A stretch of 64,000 nucleotides of DNA, taken from positions 310,001-374,000 of the forward strand of contig NZ_VRUR01000002.1 of NCBI RefSeq assembly GCF_008040165.1, written 5' to 3'. The notes beneath the pieces were generated by a model. That model ran no database searches. It was not told where the DNA came from and worked only from the letters and a program-made list of their open reading frames with translations. A program made the position numbers and the translations under genes. The DNA comes from Flagellimonas hymeniacidonis (GTDB taxonomy: Bacteria > Bacteroidota > Bacteroidia > Flavobacteriales > Flavobacteriaceae). The stretch's first letter is position 1. Each line of letters starts with the position of its first letter. Shown one piece after another: positions 26,585 through 34,567 of the stretch.

Positions 26585-27274
26585 TTAGAGAAGTTCAATC
26601 TGTTTGAACCTAAGTTTTACCTGCCCTGATAACTCAAATTGCTTTAAGATTTTCGAAACTACTTCTCTTGTGGTTCCTATCTCTTTGGCCAATTGGTTGT
26701 GTGAGAGGTTAATAACGGTGGAATTGTTGTTTTTGGAAAACCCTTGTAAATAATCTAACAATCTTTTATCAATCTTGTTAAAGGCTATACTTTTAAAGCT
26801 ATGGAGCAAATCTTCGTAACTAAAGATGAATGAATCGGTAGTGAACTGGTTCCATGATTTGTATTTAAAACCCCATTCAGAGACATATCTAACGGGAATT
26901 TTGACAATGGTAGTCTCTTTTTCTGTTTTGGCATTTATGAGACTTTTACAATCTCTAAAAGTAGCCGAAAGGGACAACACACAAGTTTGAATTGGATTTA
27001 CATAATAGAGTAGAATTTGTCTGTCCTCACTTTCCTGCCATACTCTGACTTTTCCTGAAATGACCAGAGCCAGCCATTTTATATATTTATGTTGTTCAAC
27101 AATGAAAGAGTCTTTTGATAAAGTTTGTACGATTCCTACCTTTAAAATTTCTCTTTGAAGATTTTCCTCTTTTATCTTTAAAGCACCAAACAGTTGTTCA
27201 AATTCGCTCATAATTGGCGTGTCTTGTTTTTGATGAAAAAAAATTCGTTCCTTATTAGTTAAGGAAAAATCCAA
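26585..27274 (-). CDS. Crp/Fnr-family transcriptional regulator 2
   Basis: This 229-residue paralogue of the regulator at 15,686 aligns throughout: QHKYIKWLALVISGKVRVWQESEDRQILLYYV, SLSATFRDCKSLINAKTE, WGFKYKSWNQFTTDSF and the winged-helix LSHNQLAKEIGTTREVVSKILKQFE. The first of the three clustered cysteines is kept (TCVLSLS) and the middle one is replaced. A second Met (MSEFEQLFG, start at 27211) fits the paralogue's length better than the first. The ligand is unknown. Confidence 0.85.
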   Translation of the reverse strand: MDFSLTNKERIFFHQKQDTPIMSEFEQLFGALKIKEENLQREILKVGIVQTLSKDSFIVEQHKYIKWLALVISGKVRVWQESEDRQILLYYVNPIQTCVLSLSATFRDCKSLINAKTEKETTIVKIPVRYVSEWGFKYKSWNQFTTDSFIFSYEDLLHSFKSIAFNKIDKRLLDYLQGFSKNNNSTVINLSHNQLAKEIGTTREVVSKILKQFELSGQVKLRFKQIELL

Positions 27275-27672
27275 CGTTCATTCGACAAGGAAATTTTCCG
27301 TGAACGGAAATAGTATTTACATCAGAAGAATTATAGATTTTAATCTTTTCTAATCGGAAAAATAATTGTTTTAAAATAGATATCAAGAATACGGGAAAAT
27401 AAATAAAGAATTTCTCGATTTTGTGAAAATCTATTCCTAGACCCCGGATTTCATACTTATTGGATTGCTTGATTCTAGTTCCTTTATGGTACAAATCACA
27501 AATAAATGTTTTTATAAAAACACCAGATCTAAAAAAAGTTTTTTGGTTTATAAGGGTTTTAATTTGAATATCAGTAATAGGGTTAGAATAATGAAAAGCT
27601 TTGCTTCTTGTTGAGCTTGAATTGTTGTCTGACTTACGGTTTAGTTGGTTTAAAATTTGAGTTAGTTAGATT

Positions 27673-27724
27673 GGGGTGAAGATATGCTGATGGTACATAG
27701 CATCACATTTCTCGCCCCTTTTTT
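27673..27724 (+). promoter_or_regulatory. Terminator-like structure in the ppsA leader
   Basis: GGGGTGA (27673-27679) pairs with TCGCCCC (27712-27718, one G-T pair), and TGATG (27688-27692) with CATCA (27701-27705); six T's follow (27719-27724). No plus-strand gene lies in the 2.4 kb upstream, so it is either the end of a small RNA or an attenuator about 110 nt before ppsA. The rest of the 560-bp gap (27,275-27,834) shows no gene. Confidence 0.45.
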
Positions 27725-27834
27725 ATTGAAAATTTGAACAATATTTTTTATGAGTGCCTACAGCCGAGTGTGTATTCAAAAGTTTATGGGAATAACTTTC
27801 CTTTTAAATATTATCTAAGCAACATTAAAAAGCA

Positions 27835-30270
27835 ATGAAAAAAATTAGTGACAAAAAAAATATCATTTTTCTTGATAAAATAGATATTAAAGACTTATCC
27901 AAGGTAGGAGGGAAAAACGCCTCATTGGGAGAAATGATTAAAAATTTAAATGATAAAAACATAAAAGTACCCCATGGATTTGCTGTCACGGTTGATGCAT
28001 TCGATGAATTCATTAAAGAAAATCAACTGAAAGAAAAAATAGAGGCTGCCATGGCAAAAGTCGACGTATCCGATATAGTTAGTTTGAGAAAAACGGGTTC
28101 TGAAGTTAGAAAACTAATTTCCAATGGAAGATTTCCTATTTCAGTAGAAAAGGAAATTTTAAAATCTTATTATGCGCTTTCCGAGTTTTATGGCCAAGAA
28201 GCCACAGACATTGCTGTGAGGTCTTCGGCCACGGCTGAAGATTTGCCTGAGGCTTCATTTGCAGGCCAACAATCCTCATATCTCAATATTAGAGGGGGAG
28301 AAATGCTCCTTACTGCGATAAGAAGCTGTTTTGCCTCACTTTTTACTGACCGGGCAATTTCTTACCGCTCTTCCAGAAATTTTGACCATTTTTCGGTGAA
28401 ACTATCCGTCTGTGTGCAAAAAATGGTCAGGTCGGATTTGGGCACGTCGGGTGTAGCTTTTTCACTGGATACCGAAAGTGGTTTTGAAGATGTCATTTTA
28501 ATCAGTGGAACCTATGGATTGGGAGAATTGGTTGTGGGAGGTGAAATCTTGACGGATGAGTTTTTGGTTTTCAAACCGGGTCTAAACAAAGGCCATCGAT
28601 CCATTATTGAGAAAAAAATGGGTCGTAAAAATTATAAAATGGTTTATGGGAGCAAGCCTTTTGAAGCTGTGCGAAAGGTAAGGGTAGATCAGGCACACCA
28701 GAGCAAGTTTTGTCTGGATGATGAGCAAATACTAAGACTGGCCAAATGGGTAAATGAAATAGAGAAGCATTATACAGCCGTTCACAATAGATGGTGTCCT
28801 ATGGATGTCGAATGGGCAATTGATGGCCTTACCAATGAACTTTTTATCGTTCAGGCGAGGCCTGAAACTGTTCATTCACTACAACATGAAGAGGTTCTTA
28901 AAGAATATAAAATTGAAAGCGGAACTTTGGCAGAAAGCCACATTTTGGAGGGTGTGGCGGTCGGAGATAAAATTGGTGTCGGTAAGGCTCGACGAATCTT
29001 TACCCTGGATGGTAGGGATGGGAGTTCTGATGAAACCGAATTCCAAGAAGGAGAAGTTTTGGTTGCGGAAATGACAGACCCGGACTGGGAACCTCTAATG
29101 AAAAAAGCATCTGCAATCATCACCGAAAAGGGAGGAAGAACCTGTCATGCGGCAATCGTCGCTAGAGAGCTCGGAGTACCAGCGGTAGTAGGGGTTCTCG
29201 ATGCGGGCAATCAACTTGAAAATGGACAGATGGTATCCGTTTCGTGCGCCGAAGGAAGTATTGGAAAAGTTTATAATGGTAAAATCGATTTTAAGGTGCT
29301 GGAAACGTCCTACACTGAATTTCCTTCAGTCAAAACTCCAATTTTAATGAATATAGGATCTCCGGATTTGGCATTCCAGTATAGCAAAGTACCGAACAAT
29401 GGGGTGGGGCTTGCCAGACAAGAGTTTATTATCAATAATCATATAAAAGCTCACCCTTTGGCTCTTCTGAATCATAAAAAATTGAATGACAAGGATTTAA
29501 CGGAAAGAATATCCCGATTAATAGTAGGTTATGATTCAGAGCAGGATTTTTATATCAACAAATTGGCACAGGGAGTCGGAAAAATTGCCGCTGCGTTCTA
29601 TCCGAAAATGGTAGTGGCCAGATTGTCCGACTTTAAATCAAACGAATACTACAATCTTTTAGGGGGTAATCATTTTGAGCCCGATGAAGAGAATCCAATG
29701 ATTGGTTGGAGGGGTGCTTCAAGATATTATTCCAAAGAGTTTCGCGAAGTATTCGAATGGGAGTGTACCGCGCTTGTTAAGGCGAGAGAGGAATTTGGAT
29801 TGGACAATATTGCCATAATGGTCCCTTTTTGTAGGACTCCAGAGGAACTAAGTAAAGTTTTAGACATTATGGCCAAGAATGGACTTGAGCGTGGTAAGAA
29901 CGGATTAGAGATATTCTTGATGGCTGAATTACCTTCCAATATACTCTTAGCCAATCGATTTGCCACCATGGTTGATGGTTTTTCCATTGGGTCAAATGAC
30001 TTGACGCAACTTGCACTTGGTTTGGACAGAGACTCGGTTTTGGTCGCACATCTGTATGATGAACGCAACGAAGCTGTGAAGATGTTGATAAAGATGCTTT
30101 TGTCTACAGCCAAAGCACATGGAAAAAAAGTAGGTATTTGCGGCCAGGGTCCTTCAGATTTTCCAGATTTTTCCAAATTTCTGGTCGAAGAAGGCATTGA
30201 CTATGTTTCCGTAAATCCAGATTCAGTCTTTAAAACCTTAAAAGTTATAGCGACATCAGAAACAACATAG
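27835..30270 (+). CDS. ppsA: Phosphoenolpyruvate synthase
   Basis: The enzyme makes phosphoenolpyruvate from pyruvate and ATP at the entry to gluconeogenesis. Its 811 residues show the three standard parts. The N-terminal ATP-grasp domain has LSKVGGKNASLGEM and TDIAVRSSATAEDLPEASFAGQQ. The swivelling phosphohistidine domain has KGGRTCHAAIVARELGVPAVVG (His ~438). The PEP/pyruvate barrel has VARLSDFKSNEYYNLLGG, GWRGASRYY, FSIGSNDLTQLALGLDRDS and GICGQGPSD. It is monocistronic with a long, structured leader. Confidence 0.95.
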   Translation: MKKISDKKNIIFLDKIDIKDLSKVGGKNASLGEMIKNLNDKNIKVPHGFAVTVDAFDEFIKENQLKEKIEAAMAKVDVSDIVSLRKTGSEVRKLISNGRFPISVEKEILKSYYALSEFYGQEATDIAVRSSATAEDLPEASFAGQQSSYLNIRGGEMLLTAIRSCFASLFTDRAISYRSSRNFDHFSVKLSVCVQKMVRSDLGTSGVAFSLDTESGFEDVILISGTYGLGELVVGGEILTDEFLVFKPGLNKGHRSIIEKKMGRKNYKMVYGSKPFEAVRKVRVDQAHQSKFCLDDEQILRLAKWVNEIEKHYTAVHNRWCPMDVEWAIDGLTNELFIVQARPETVHSLQHEEVLKEYKIESGTLAESHILEGVAVGDKIGVGKARRIFTLDGRDGSSDETEFQEGEVLVAEMTDPDWEPLMKKASAIITEKGGRTCHAAIVARELGVPAVVGVLDAGNQLENGQMVSVSCAEGSIGKVYNGKIDFKVLETSYTEFPSVKTPILMNIGSPDLAFQYSKVPNNGVGLARQEFIINNHIKAHPLALLNHKKLNDKDLTERISRLIVGYDSEQDFYINKLAQGVGKIAAAFYPKMVVARLSDFKSNEYYNLLGGNHFEPDEENPMIGWRGASRYYSKEFREVFEWECTALVKAREEFGLDNIAIMVPFCRTPEELSKVLDIMAKNGLERGKNGLEIFLMAELPSNILLANRFATMVDGFSIGSNDLTQLALGLDRDSVLVAHLYDERNEAVKMLIKMLLSTAKAHGKKVGICGQGPSDFPDFSKFLVEEGIDYVSVNPDSVFKTLKVIATSETT

Positions 30271-30306
30271 AATTCTATTGGTTATTAAGTTTAGATATTT
30301 TAAAAT

Positions 30307-30343
30307 CAATGGATTGGAGGAAAAACCATTGTGCGATTTTTTT
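30307..30343 (+). terminator. Possible ppsA terminator
   Basis: CAATGG (30307-30312) pairs with CCATTG (30326-30331), followed after TGCGA by seven T's (30337-30343). The stem is short, so this is weak. The remainder of 30,271-30,591 shows no gene. Confidence 0.35.
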
Positions 30344-30591
30344 AAATCCGGTAAGTGCAAATTAAAAGGTGCAATAAGTGAACGGGCAGAATACAAATCA
30401 TGGTATCTCACAGAAACGAGATGGTTTTGGTGATGATGGGCTGGTTGTACAATAGGATTTTAGATATAAAATGCTATCAGAATTGTACTTGCTAAAAGTT
30501 TGTTCTTTTGATTTTTATGGTCGGAACTTTGAGAAAGTAAAATTAATGGCTTACCAACATATTCATAGTAATAATCCAAACCGGCTAGAAT

Positions 30592-31422
30592 ATGTTTTAC
30601 ACATCGATCATAAACGAATTCAATGTAAAGTTAGAGCGCTTAGAGGTAAGTTATGAAACGGAACTTAAAAAAGCGGCAGCTGGCATTCGAATTGCATCAT
30701 GGGCATTGGATGCTTTGAAAGAGCAGATTGTGGGTAAAGGGTTTGTTTCTTTACAAGAAGAGATAAGTTTTTTCCGAACCGTAAAGTGTGTACCTATGAA
30801 ATACCTAATTCACTTTACCGAAATACGCTCTTGCGAACTTCGCATGCCTAAATCAGACGTAAAGGCAAAACTGGCCTTTTTGGATAAACAAATCGAAAAG
30901 GTCAACCAGTTCTTTGGAAGGCACACAGAATTTCTTCTATATATGGAGCAGGGCTATTCCCATTTCGATGAATATTATTTTACCCGAAAAAATTTACATA
31001 ACAATCCTGTGGTAAAAAGCTATCCCTATTATAAGGACTCAATCTTTAACACATCCCATGATGAAATATGGGCAAGAATCAAGGGACTTGCCATGTATGC
31101 CAATTATTTAAGGAAAAAGAAGGAACAACTCACTTCTAAGCTTCAGAAATCAGGATTTGACAAACTAAAGTGGACCGGAAGTTATGCTGCATTTGTGGAA
31201 CTGGTTTATGGTCTTCAGGCAATAGGTTACCTCAATCAAGGCAATCACAATATTAAATTGATTATGGAGGTTCTGGGTGAAGTATTGCAGGTACCGAAAG
31301 GAAATCATTCCCGCACGTACAACGAGTTGAAATCAAGAAAAAGCTCTAGGATTAAGTTCTTTGAGGAAGTAGGTGAAAAGTTACTGGATAAAATGGATAA
31401 TGAGGATGGCCTAAATGACTAA
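30592..31422 (+). CDS. rteC: RteC-family protein
   Basis: The protein has 276 residues and matches the RteC family, which controls excision and transfer genes of Bacteroides conjugative transposons. The evidence is the helical N-terminus, the HFDEYYFTRKN block, and the C-terminal SRTYNELKSRKSSRIKFFEEVGEKLLDKMD, where the family has its DNA-binding-like end. It lies about 190 bp outside the left 17-nt direct repeat, so it may be a remnant of a second element or may lie within larger element limits than I propose. No RteA/RteB two-component genes are visible. Confidence 0.75.
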   Translation: MFYTSIINEFNVKLERLEVSYETELKKAAAGIRIASWALDALKEQIVGKGFVSLQEEISFFRTVKCVPMKYLIHFTEIRSCELRMPKSDVKAKLAFLDKQIEKVNQFFGRHTEFLLYMEQGYSHFDEYYFTRKNLHNNPVVKSYPYYKDSIFNTSHDEIWARIKGLAMYANYLRKKKEQLTSKLQKSGFDKLKWTGSYAAFVELVYGLQAIGYLNQGNHNIKLIMEVLGEVLQVPKGNHSRTYNELKSRKSSRIKFFEEVGEKLLDKMDNEDGLND

Positions 31423-31431
31423 GAAAAACCA

Positions 31432-31453
31432 AACTCGGTCTTAACTCGGTTTT
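31432..31453. repeat. Tandem 11-bp repeat after rteC
   Basis: AACTCGGTCTT (31432-31442) is followed directly by AACTCGGTTTT (31443-31453), 10 of 11 identical. It could be a protein-binding site or an ancient insertion scar. The remaining bases to 31,609 show no gene. Confidence 0.4.
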
Positions 31454-31609
31454 CATGAAGTTACAGTTATTTTTTGCTTTAACCGCAATCTAAGCTACTT
31501 AATGAAGCCTCAATTTGTATTAAATCTATATAAATTCAAGAAATGTTAAAGTACAACCTTACTTGGTTAAGACTCTGATGGATTACCATTTAGTACTCAC
31601 AAATTTGTA

Positions 31610-31626
31610 AGACGAAAGTCAAATCA
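31610..31626 (+). repeat. Left 17-nt direct repeat (candidate attL)
   Basis: AGACGAAAGTCAAATCA, identical to 46419-46435. Orientation is the same at both ends. It cannot be a shared promoter element, because the adjacent genes read in opposite directions. Confidence 0.6.
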
Positions 31627-31630
31627 TAGC

Positions 31631-31667
31631 AAAGCCGTCATTTAAAAAAGAAAACCTTGACGGCTTT
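31631..31667 (+). promoter_or_regulatory. Terminator-like hairpin just before the excisionase-like gene
   Basis: AAAGCCGTCA (31631-31640) is perfectly complementary to TGACGGCTTT (31658-31667), and GTTTTTAAAA follows. It ends 19 nt before the ATG at 31687, so transcription must pass through it. This is a strong candidate for attenuation control. Confidence 0.55.
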
Positions 31668-31686
31668 GTTTTTAAAATTGAAACAA

Positions 31687-31965
31687 ATGGGTGCAACAAT
31701 TATTACCACTGAAGATCTTAGAGAGTTTAAAATGGAGCTACTCGATGACATTAAACAATTACTAAACAATCAATCTGGTCATTCTTCTAAAAAATGGTTA
31801 AAGTCCCCGGAAGTTAGAGAACTTTTGGGCATCTCTCCGGGTACGCTACAAAACCTTCGAATCAATGGTACATTACCCTATACCAAAGTAGGTGGTGTAT
31901 TGTACTACGATTATCAAGAAATCATGCAAGTGTTGGAAAAGAACAGGATTCATAATAAGTTTTAA
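31687..31965 (+). CDS. Helix-turn-helix (MerR/excisionase-type) protein
   Basis: This is a 92-residue DNA-binding protein. The C-terminal HTH_17-type domain reads KWLKSPEVRELLGISPGTLQNLRINGTLPYTKVGGVLYYDYQEIM, the pattern of excisionases and small regulators in Bacteroidetes mobile elements. The start at 31687 (MGATIITTEDLREF) is preferred because an upstream ATG at 31657 lies inside the hairpin. It probably bends DNA for excision or regulates transfer genes. Confidence 0.8.
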   Translation: MGATIITTEDLREFKMELLDDIKQLLNNQSGHSSKKWLKSPEVRELLGISPGTLQNLRINGTLPYTKVGGVLYYDYQEIMQVLEKNRIHNKF

Positions 31966-31971
31966 TCCGCT

Positions 31972-32502
31972 TTGGAAGACATAAACTATATCAAGCATCT
32001 GAATGGTGTTTTCCTTCAATTCTCAATAGATACTCGCTTAAATCCAACACATATAAGCTTATACGTGGCATTATTCCAAATTTGGAATACTCACTTTTTT
32101 AAGCAAGAGTTTTATATAAACCGAGCGGAAGTAATGGAATTTTCAAAGATTGGTTCAAAATCTACCTACCACCGTTGTATTAAGGAATTAAGTCATTGGA
32201 AGTATTTGTTGTATACACCATCCCACAACCCATTTAAGGGAAGTAGAATCAAGATGTTCAATTTCGGGACAAGTACCGAACCAGCTCTGTACTCAAGCCG
32301 TACCAAAATCGAGACAAGCAATGGACAAGCATTGGTACCTATAAACAAACATATACAAACTATAGAAAACAATAAAAACTTAAACAAACGGCAAATTTTA
32401 GAAAATTCAAATACTGAAAATGAAGAAAACCATTTGGCAAGTGTCCCATATCAGGACAACCTAAAGACCAGTTCAGATAAAAACTATGATGAACCTTTAT
32501 GA
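31972..32502 (+). CDS. Mobile-element protein with winged-helix-like N-terminus (replication-type)
   Basis: The protein has 176 residues. The first ~85 (INYIKHLNGVFLQF...LNPTHISLYVALFQIWN...FYINRAEVMEFSKIGSKSTYHRCIKEL) form a conserved helical block seen in many Bacteroidetes element proteins. A low-complexity Asn/Glu-rich tail follows. The start is TTG at 31972; no ATG precedes the conserved block, so the TTG is probably real. It overlaps the downstream ATPase by 4 bp. A DnaD-like role feeding the DnaC-like loader is plausible but not shown. Confidence 0.6.
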   Translation: MEDINYIKHLNGVFLQFSIDTRLNPTHISLYVALFQIWNTHFFKQEFYINRAEVMEFSKIGSKSTYHRCIKELSHWKYLLYTPSHNPFKGSRIKMFNFGTSTEPALYSSRTKIETSNGQALVPINKHIQTIENNKNLNKRQILENSNTENEENHLASVPYQDNLKTSSDKNYDEPL

Positions 32503-33161
32503 GCAACCCGAAACCACATATTATTATTGAAGGAGCTGTGCAGTATTCTTTGGGTACGATGCAAGGCAATCAAATTTTGTATGATTTTGATAAAATGTTA
32601 GTGTATCTGGATGCTAAAGGAAAGTTGTTGTTTGGGAAGAAATTCAAAATTTACAAGGAAGACAGAGACATACTCTACAAACTATGTCTGTATTTTATTC
32701 AGGATAGAATTGCCTGTAAAGAGTTTGGGATTGATATTGATAAAGGCATTTTACTTTCTGGTCCTGTGGGGTGTGGCAAGACCTCTTTGATTCGTTTATT
32801 CAAATATCTCGTACCGCACCGAAAACCTTATGAAGTTATTCCAACCCGAAATATTGTTTTTGGGTTTAACCACCTTGGTTACAAAATCATTGAAGATTAT
32901 GGAAATGGCCAGTTCTTCTGTTTTGATGATTTAGGTGTCGAACCTATGGGCAGACACTATGGTAAGGACTGCAATGTGATGGGGGAAATCTTGCTATCTC
33001 GTTATGACCTATTTCTAGAACGAAAAATAAAAACTCATGCTACTACCAACCTTAATGCTGCGGAACTTGAAGAAAGATATGGGAATCGTGTTCGTAGCCG
33101 TATGCGACAGCTTTTTAATTTGGTGGCTTTTGATAGAGGGAGTAAGGATAAGAGAAAGTAA
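32499..33161 (+). CDS. DnaC/IstB-like AAA+ ATPase
   Basis: The protein has 220 residues. It shows Walker A GPVGCGKT (about 88-95), Walker B FFCFDDLG, a sensor-like HATTNLNAAELEERYGNRVRSRM and the arginine-finger region typical of DnaC/IstB helicase loaders. Translationally coupled (ATGA overlap) to the preceding gene. Together they suggest an element-encoded replication initiation or helicase-loading function. Confidence 0.78.
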   Translation: MSNPKPHIIIEGAVQYSLGTMQGNQILYDFDKMLVYLDAKGKLLFGKKFKIYKEDRDILYKLCLYFIQDRIACKEFGIDIDKGILLSGPVGCGKTSLIRLFKYLVPHRKPYEVIPTRNIVFGFNHLGYKIIEDYGNGQFFCFDDLGVEPMGRHYGKDCNVMGEILLSRYDLFLERKIKTHATTNLNAAELEERYGNRVRSRMRQLFNLVAFDRGSKDKRK

Positions 33162-33231
33162 TCAATAGAAATTAATAATTACTATTGTTAAAATCATATT
33201 TTAAAAACTTAAAAATAAGGGATGTTCTGAC

Positions 33232-34434
33232 TTACTTAGTTAAGCCATCTATTATATCTTGTTTCGGCAAATGAAAGATTGTAGTTAATTTTTGTGTTAA
33301 GTCTTTGCTACTAAGAAAATTCTTTTTTGAGTTTAACATAACCCTTACCTTTCTTTTTCTAAGATGAGAGAGAATTAAATCCGTTGGATATTCCAAGATT
33401 TTTTTAACTAATCCCGCAGAACTAGCATAAGTCATTGGCTCTAGGATATCGGACAAACCTGATATTTCAATGGTGGATTTTCTAAATCCATTAGTATGAT
33501 TTGACCATAGTTCATTCGCCAACCCTTCGATGGTTTTAACTAGTTTAAGTTTCTTCTTTAAACTAAGTTCAGAATCAAAAAGCATTTTTTCTATTTCAAC
33601 CATTTCCTCTCTAAATTTCTTATAAGATGTTCTTAGTTCCATAGCAACTTTCAAAAAATCTTCAGGATTATTGGAGTTCATAACGATTTCGCTTGCTATA
33701 GGTGTGTAAGGAAAAACTGTTGAACCTCCAATTGTTGCAAGACGTTCGACTTCTTTTAATGCACCATCATTGAGTGATTTCTTGAGATAATTTATAACTC
33801 CTGTTTGTGTTTTTCGTTCATTTTCTTCAATTGTTTCAATTAAATAAGTATTCTCTTCTGCTAAAATATAGGGCAACTCAAATTGCTTGAAAGCTTCATT
33901 TAGATAGAGAGTATTACCTATATCTTCCCCCATTTGAATTAAAGTTAACTGATGTACAACTTCTTTATCTCTTATTTTCGAATATTGTCTAAAAACTACT
34001 TCTTGAGCCTTAGAATAATATTGTTTTAAATCTTTATTGTAAGGCAAATATTTTTCGATGACTTCTAAATCATCTTTGTACTTACATGCTGGTAATCGAC
34101 CAGATAATAATATGCCTTGTTTATCGAGAAAATTAGTCATATTCTCATCCAGATTGAGGTCACCCTTTACCTTGAAGCTATACAATGGAGGTGGAATGAG
34201 TTCATCATCAACTCTAGCGCTTAGGTCTGTCTTTGGTTTGTAAGAAATTAAAAGTCTATTGTTTAGTACTACTAACTCTAGAAAATCCAAATACCGTTTT
34301 AATAGAGTAGAATCAAATAACTGATTTTTAGCAGATGTCGTTACTATGGCATCTGCCCAAGGCAACATTTCAGGACTCAGCATTATGTCGCCTTTTTGTA
34401 TTGTTAAATTTGGTTTTTCGATTTTTTTAGACAT
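33232..34434 (-). CDS. Unknown 400-residue protein paired with an SMC-like ATPase
   Basis: I do not recognise a named family. The protein is soluble, with no signal peptide or membrane span. An N-terminal block (PEMLPWADAIVTTSAKNQLFDSTLLKRYLDFLELVVLNNRLLI) contains two acidic residues in a pattern loosely like a PIN-type start, but no full catalytic set is visible. The C-terminal half (FPYTPIASEIVMNSNNPEDFLKVAMELRTSYKKFREEMVEIEKML) is helical. It lies 133 bp downstream of the ATPase gene on the same strand, within element cargo, so it is the likely effector or partner of that ATPase. Confidence 0.6.
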   Translation of the reverse strand: MSKKIEKPNLTIQKGDIMLSPEMLPWADAIVTTSAKNQLFDSTLLKRYLDFLELVVLNNRLLISYKPKTDLSARVDDELIPPPLYSFKVKGDLNLDENMTNFLDKQGILLSGRLPACKYKDDLEVIEKYLPYNKDLKQYYSKAQEVVFRQYSKIRDKEVVHQLTLIQMGEDIGNTLYLNEAFKQFELPYILAEENTYLIETIEENERKTQTGVINYLKKSLNDGALKEVERLATIGGSTVFPYTPIASEIVMNSNNPEDFLKVAMELRTSYKKFREEMVEIEKMLFDSELSLKKKLKLVKTIEGLANELWSNHTNGFRKSTIEISGLSDILEPMTYASSAGLVKKILEYPTDLILSHLRKRKVRVMLNSKKNFLSSKDLTQKLTTIFHLPKQDIIDGLTK

Positions 34435-34463
34435 ACAATATTTAATTTATTCTTTCATTAATA

Positions 34464-34494
34464 AAAATATACTATGCAAATAATAGGTGATCAA
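34464..34494 (-). promoter_or_regulatory. Possible promoter for the 400-residue protein
   Basis: On the minus strand, TTG (34494-34492) is followed after 20 nt by TATATTTT (34471-34464), close to the Bacteroidetes -33/-7 pattern. It is about 30 nt before the start codon. If real, the cargo genes could be expressed separately. Confidence 0.3.
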
Positions 34495-34567
34495 CTAAAA
34501 ATTTATTTGAATATAGACTGAGCATCTCTATGTTTTTTTATCGTTCATTTACATCACAATGTTTTTT

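Noticed and set aside
29727..30197. 156-codon open frame antisense to ppsA
   Set aside because: It lies fully within the conserved barrel domain of ppsA and shows no family signature.
30471..30656. 61-codon open frame overlapping the start of rteC
   Set aside because: It overlaps the rteC start in another frame and its product resembles nothing; rteC has clear family similarity.
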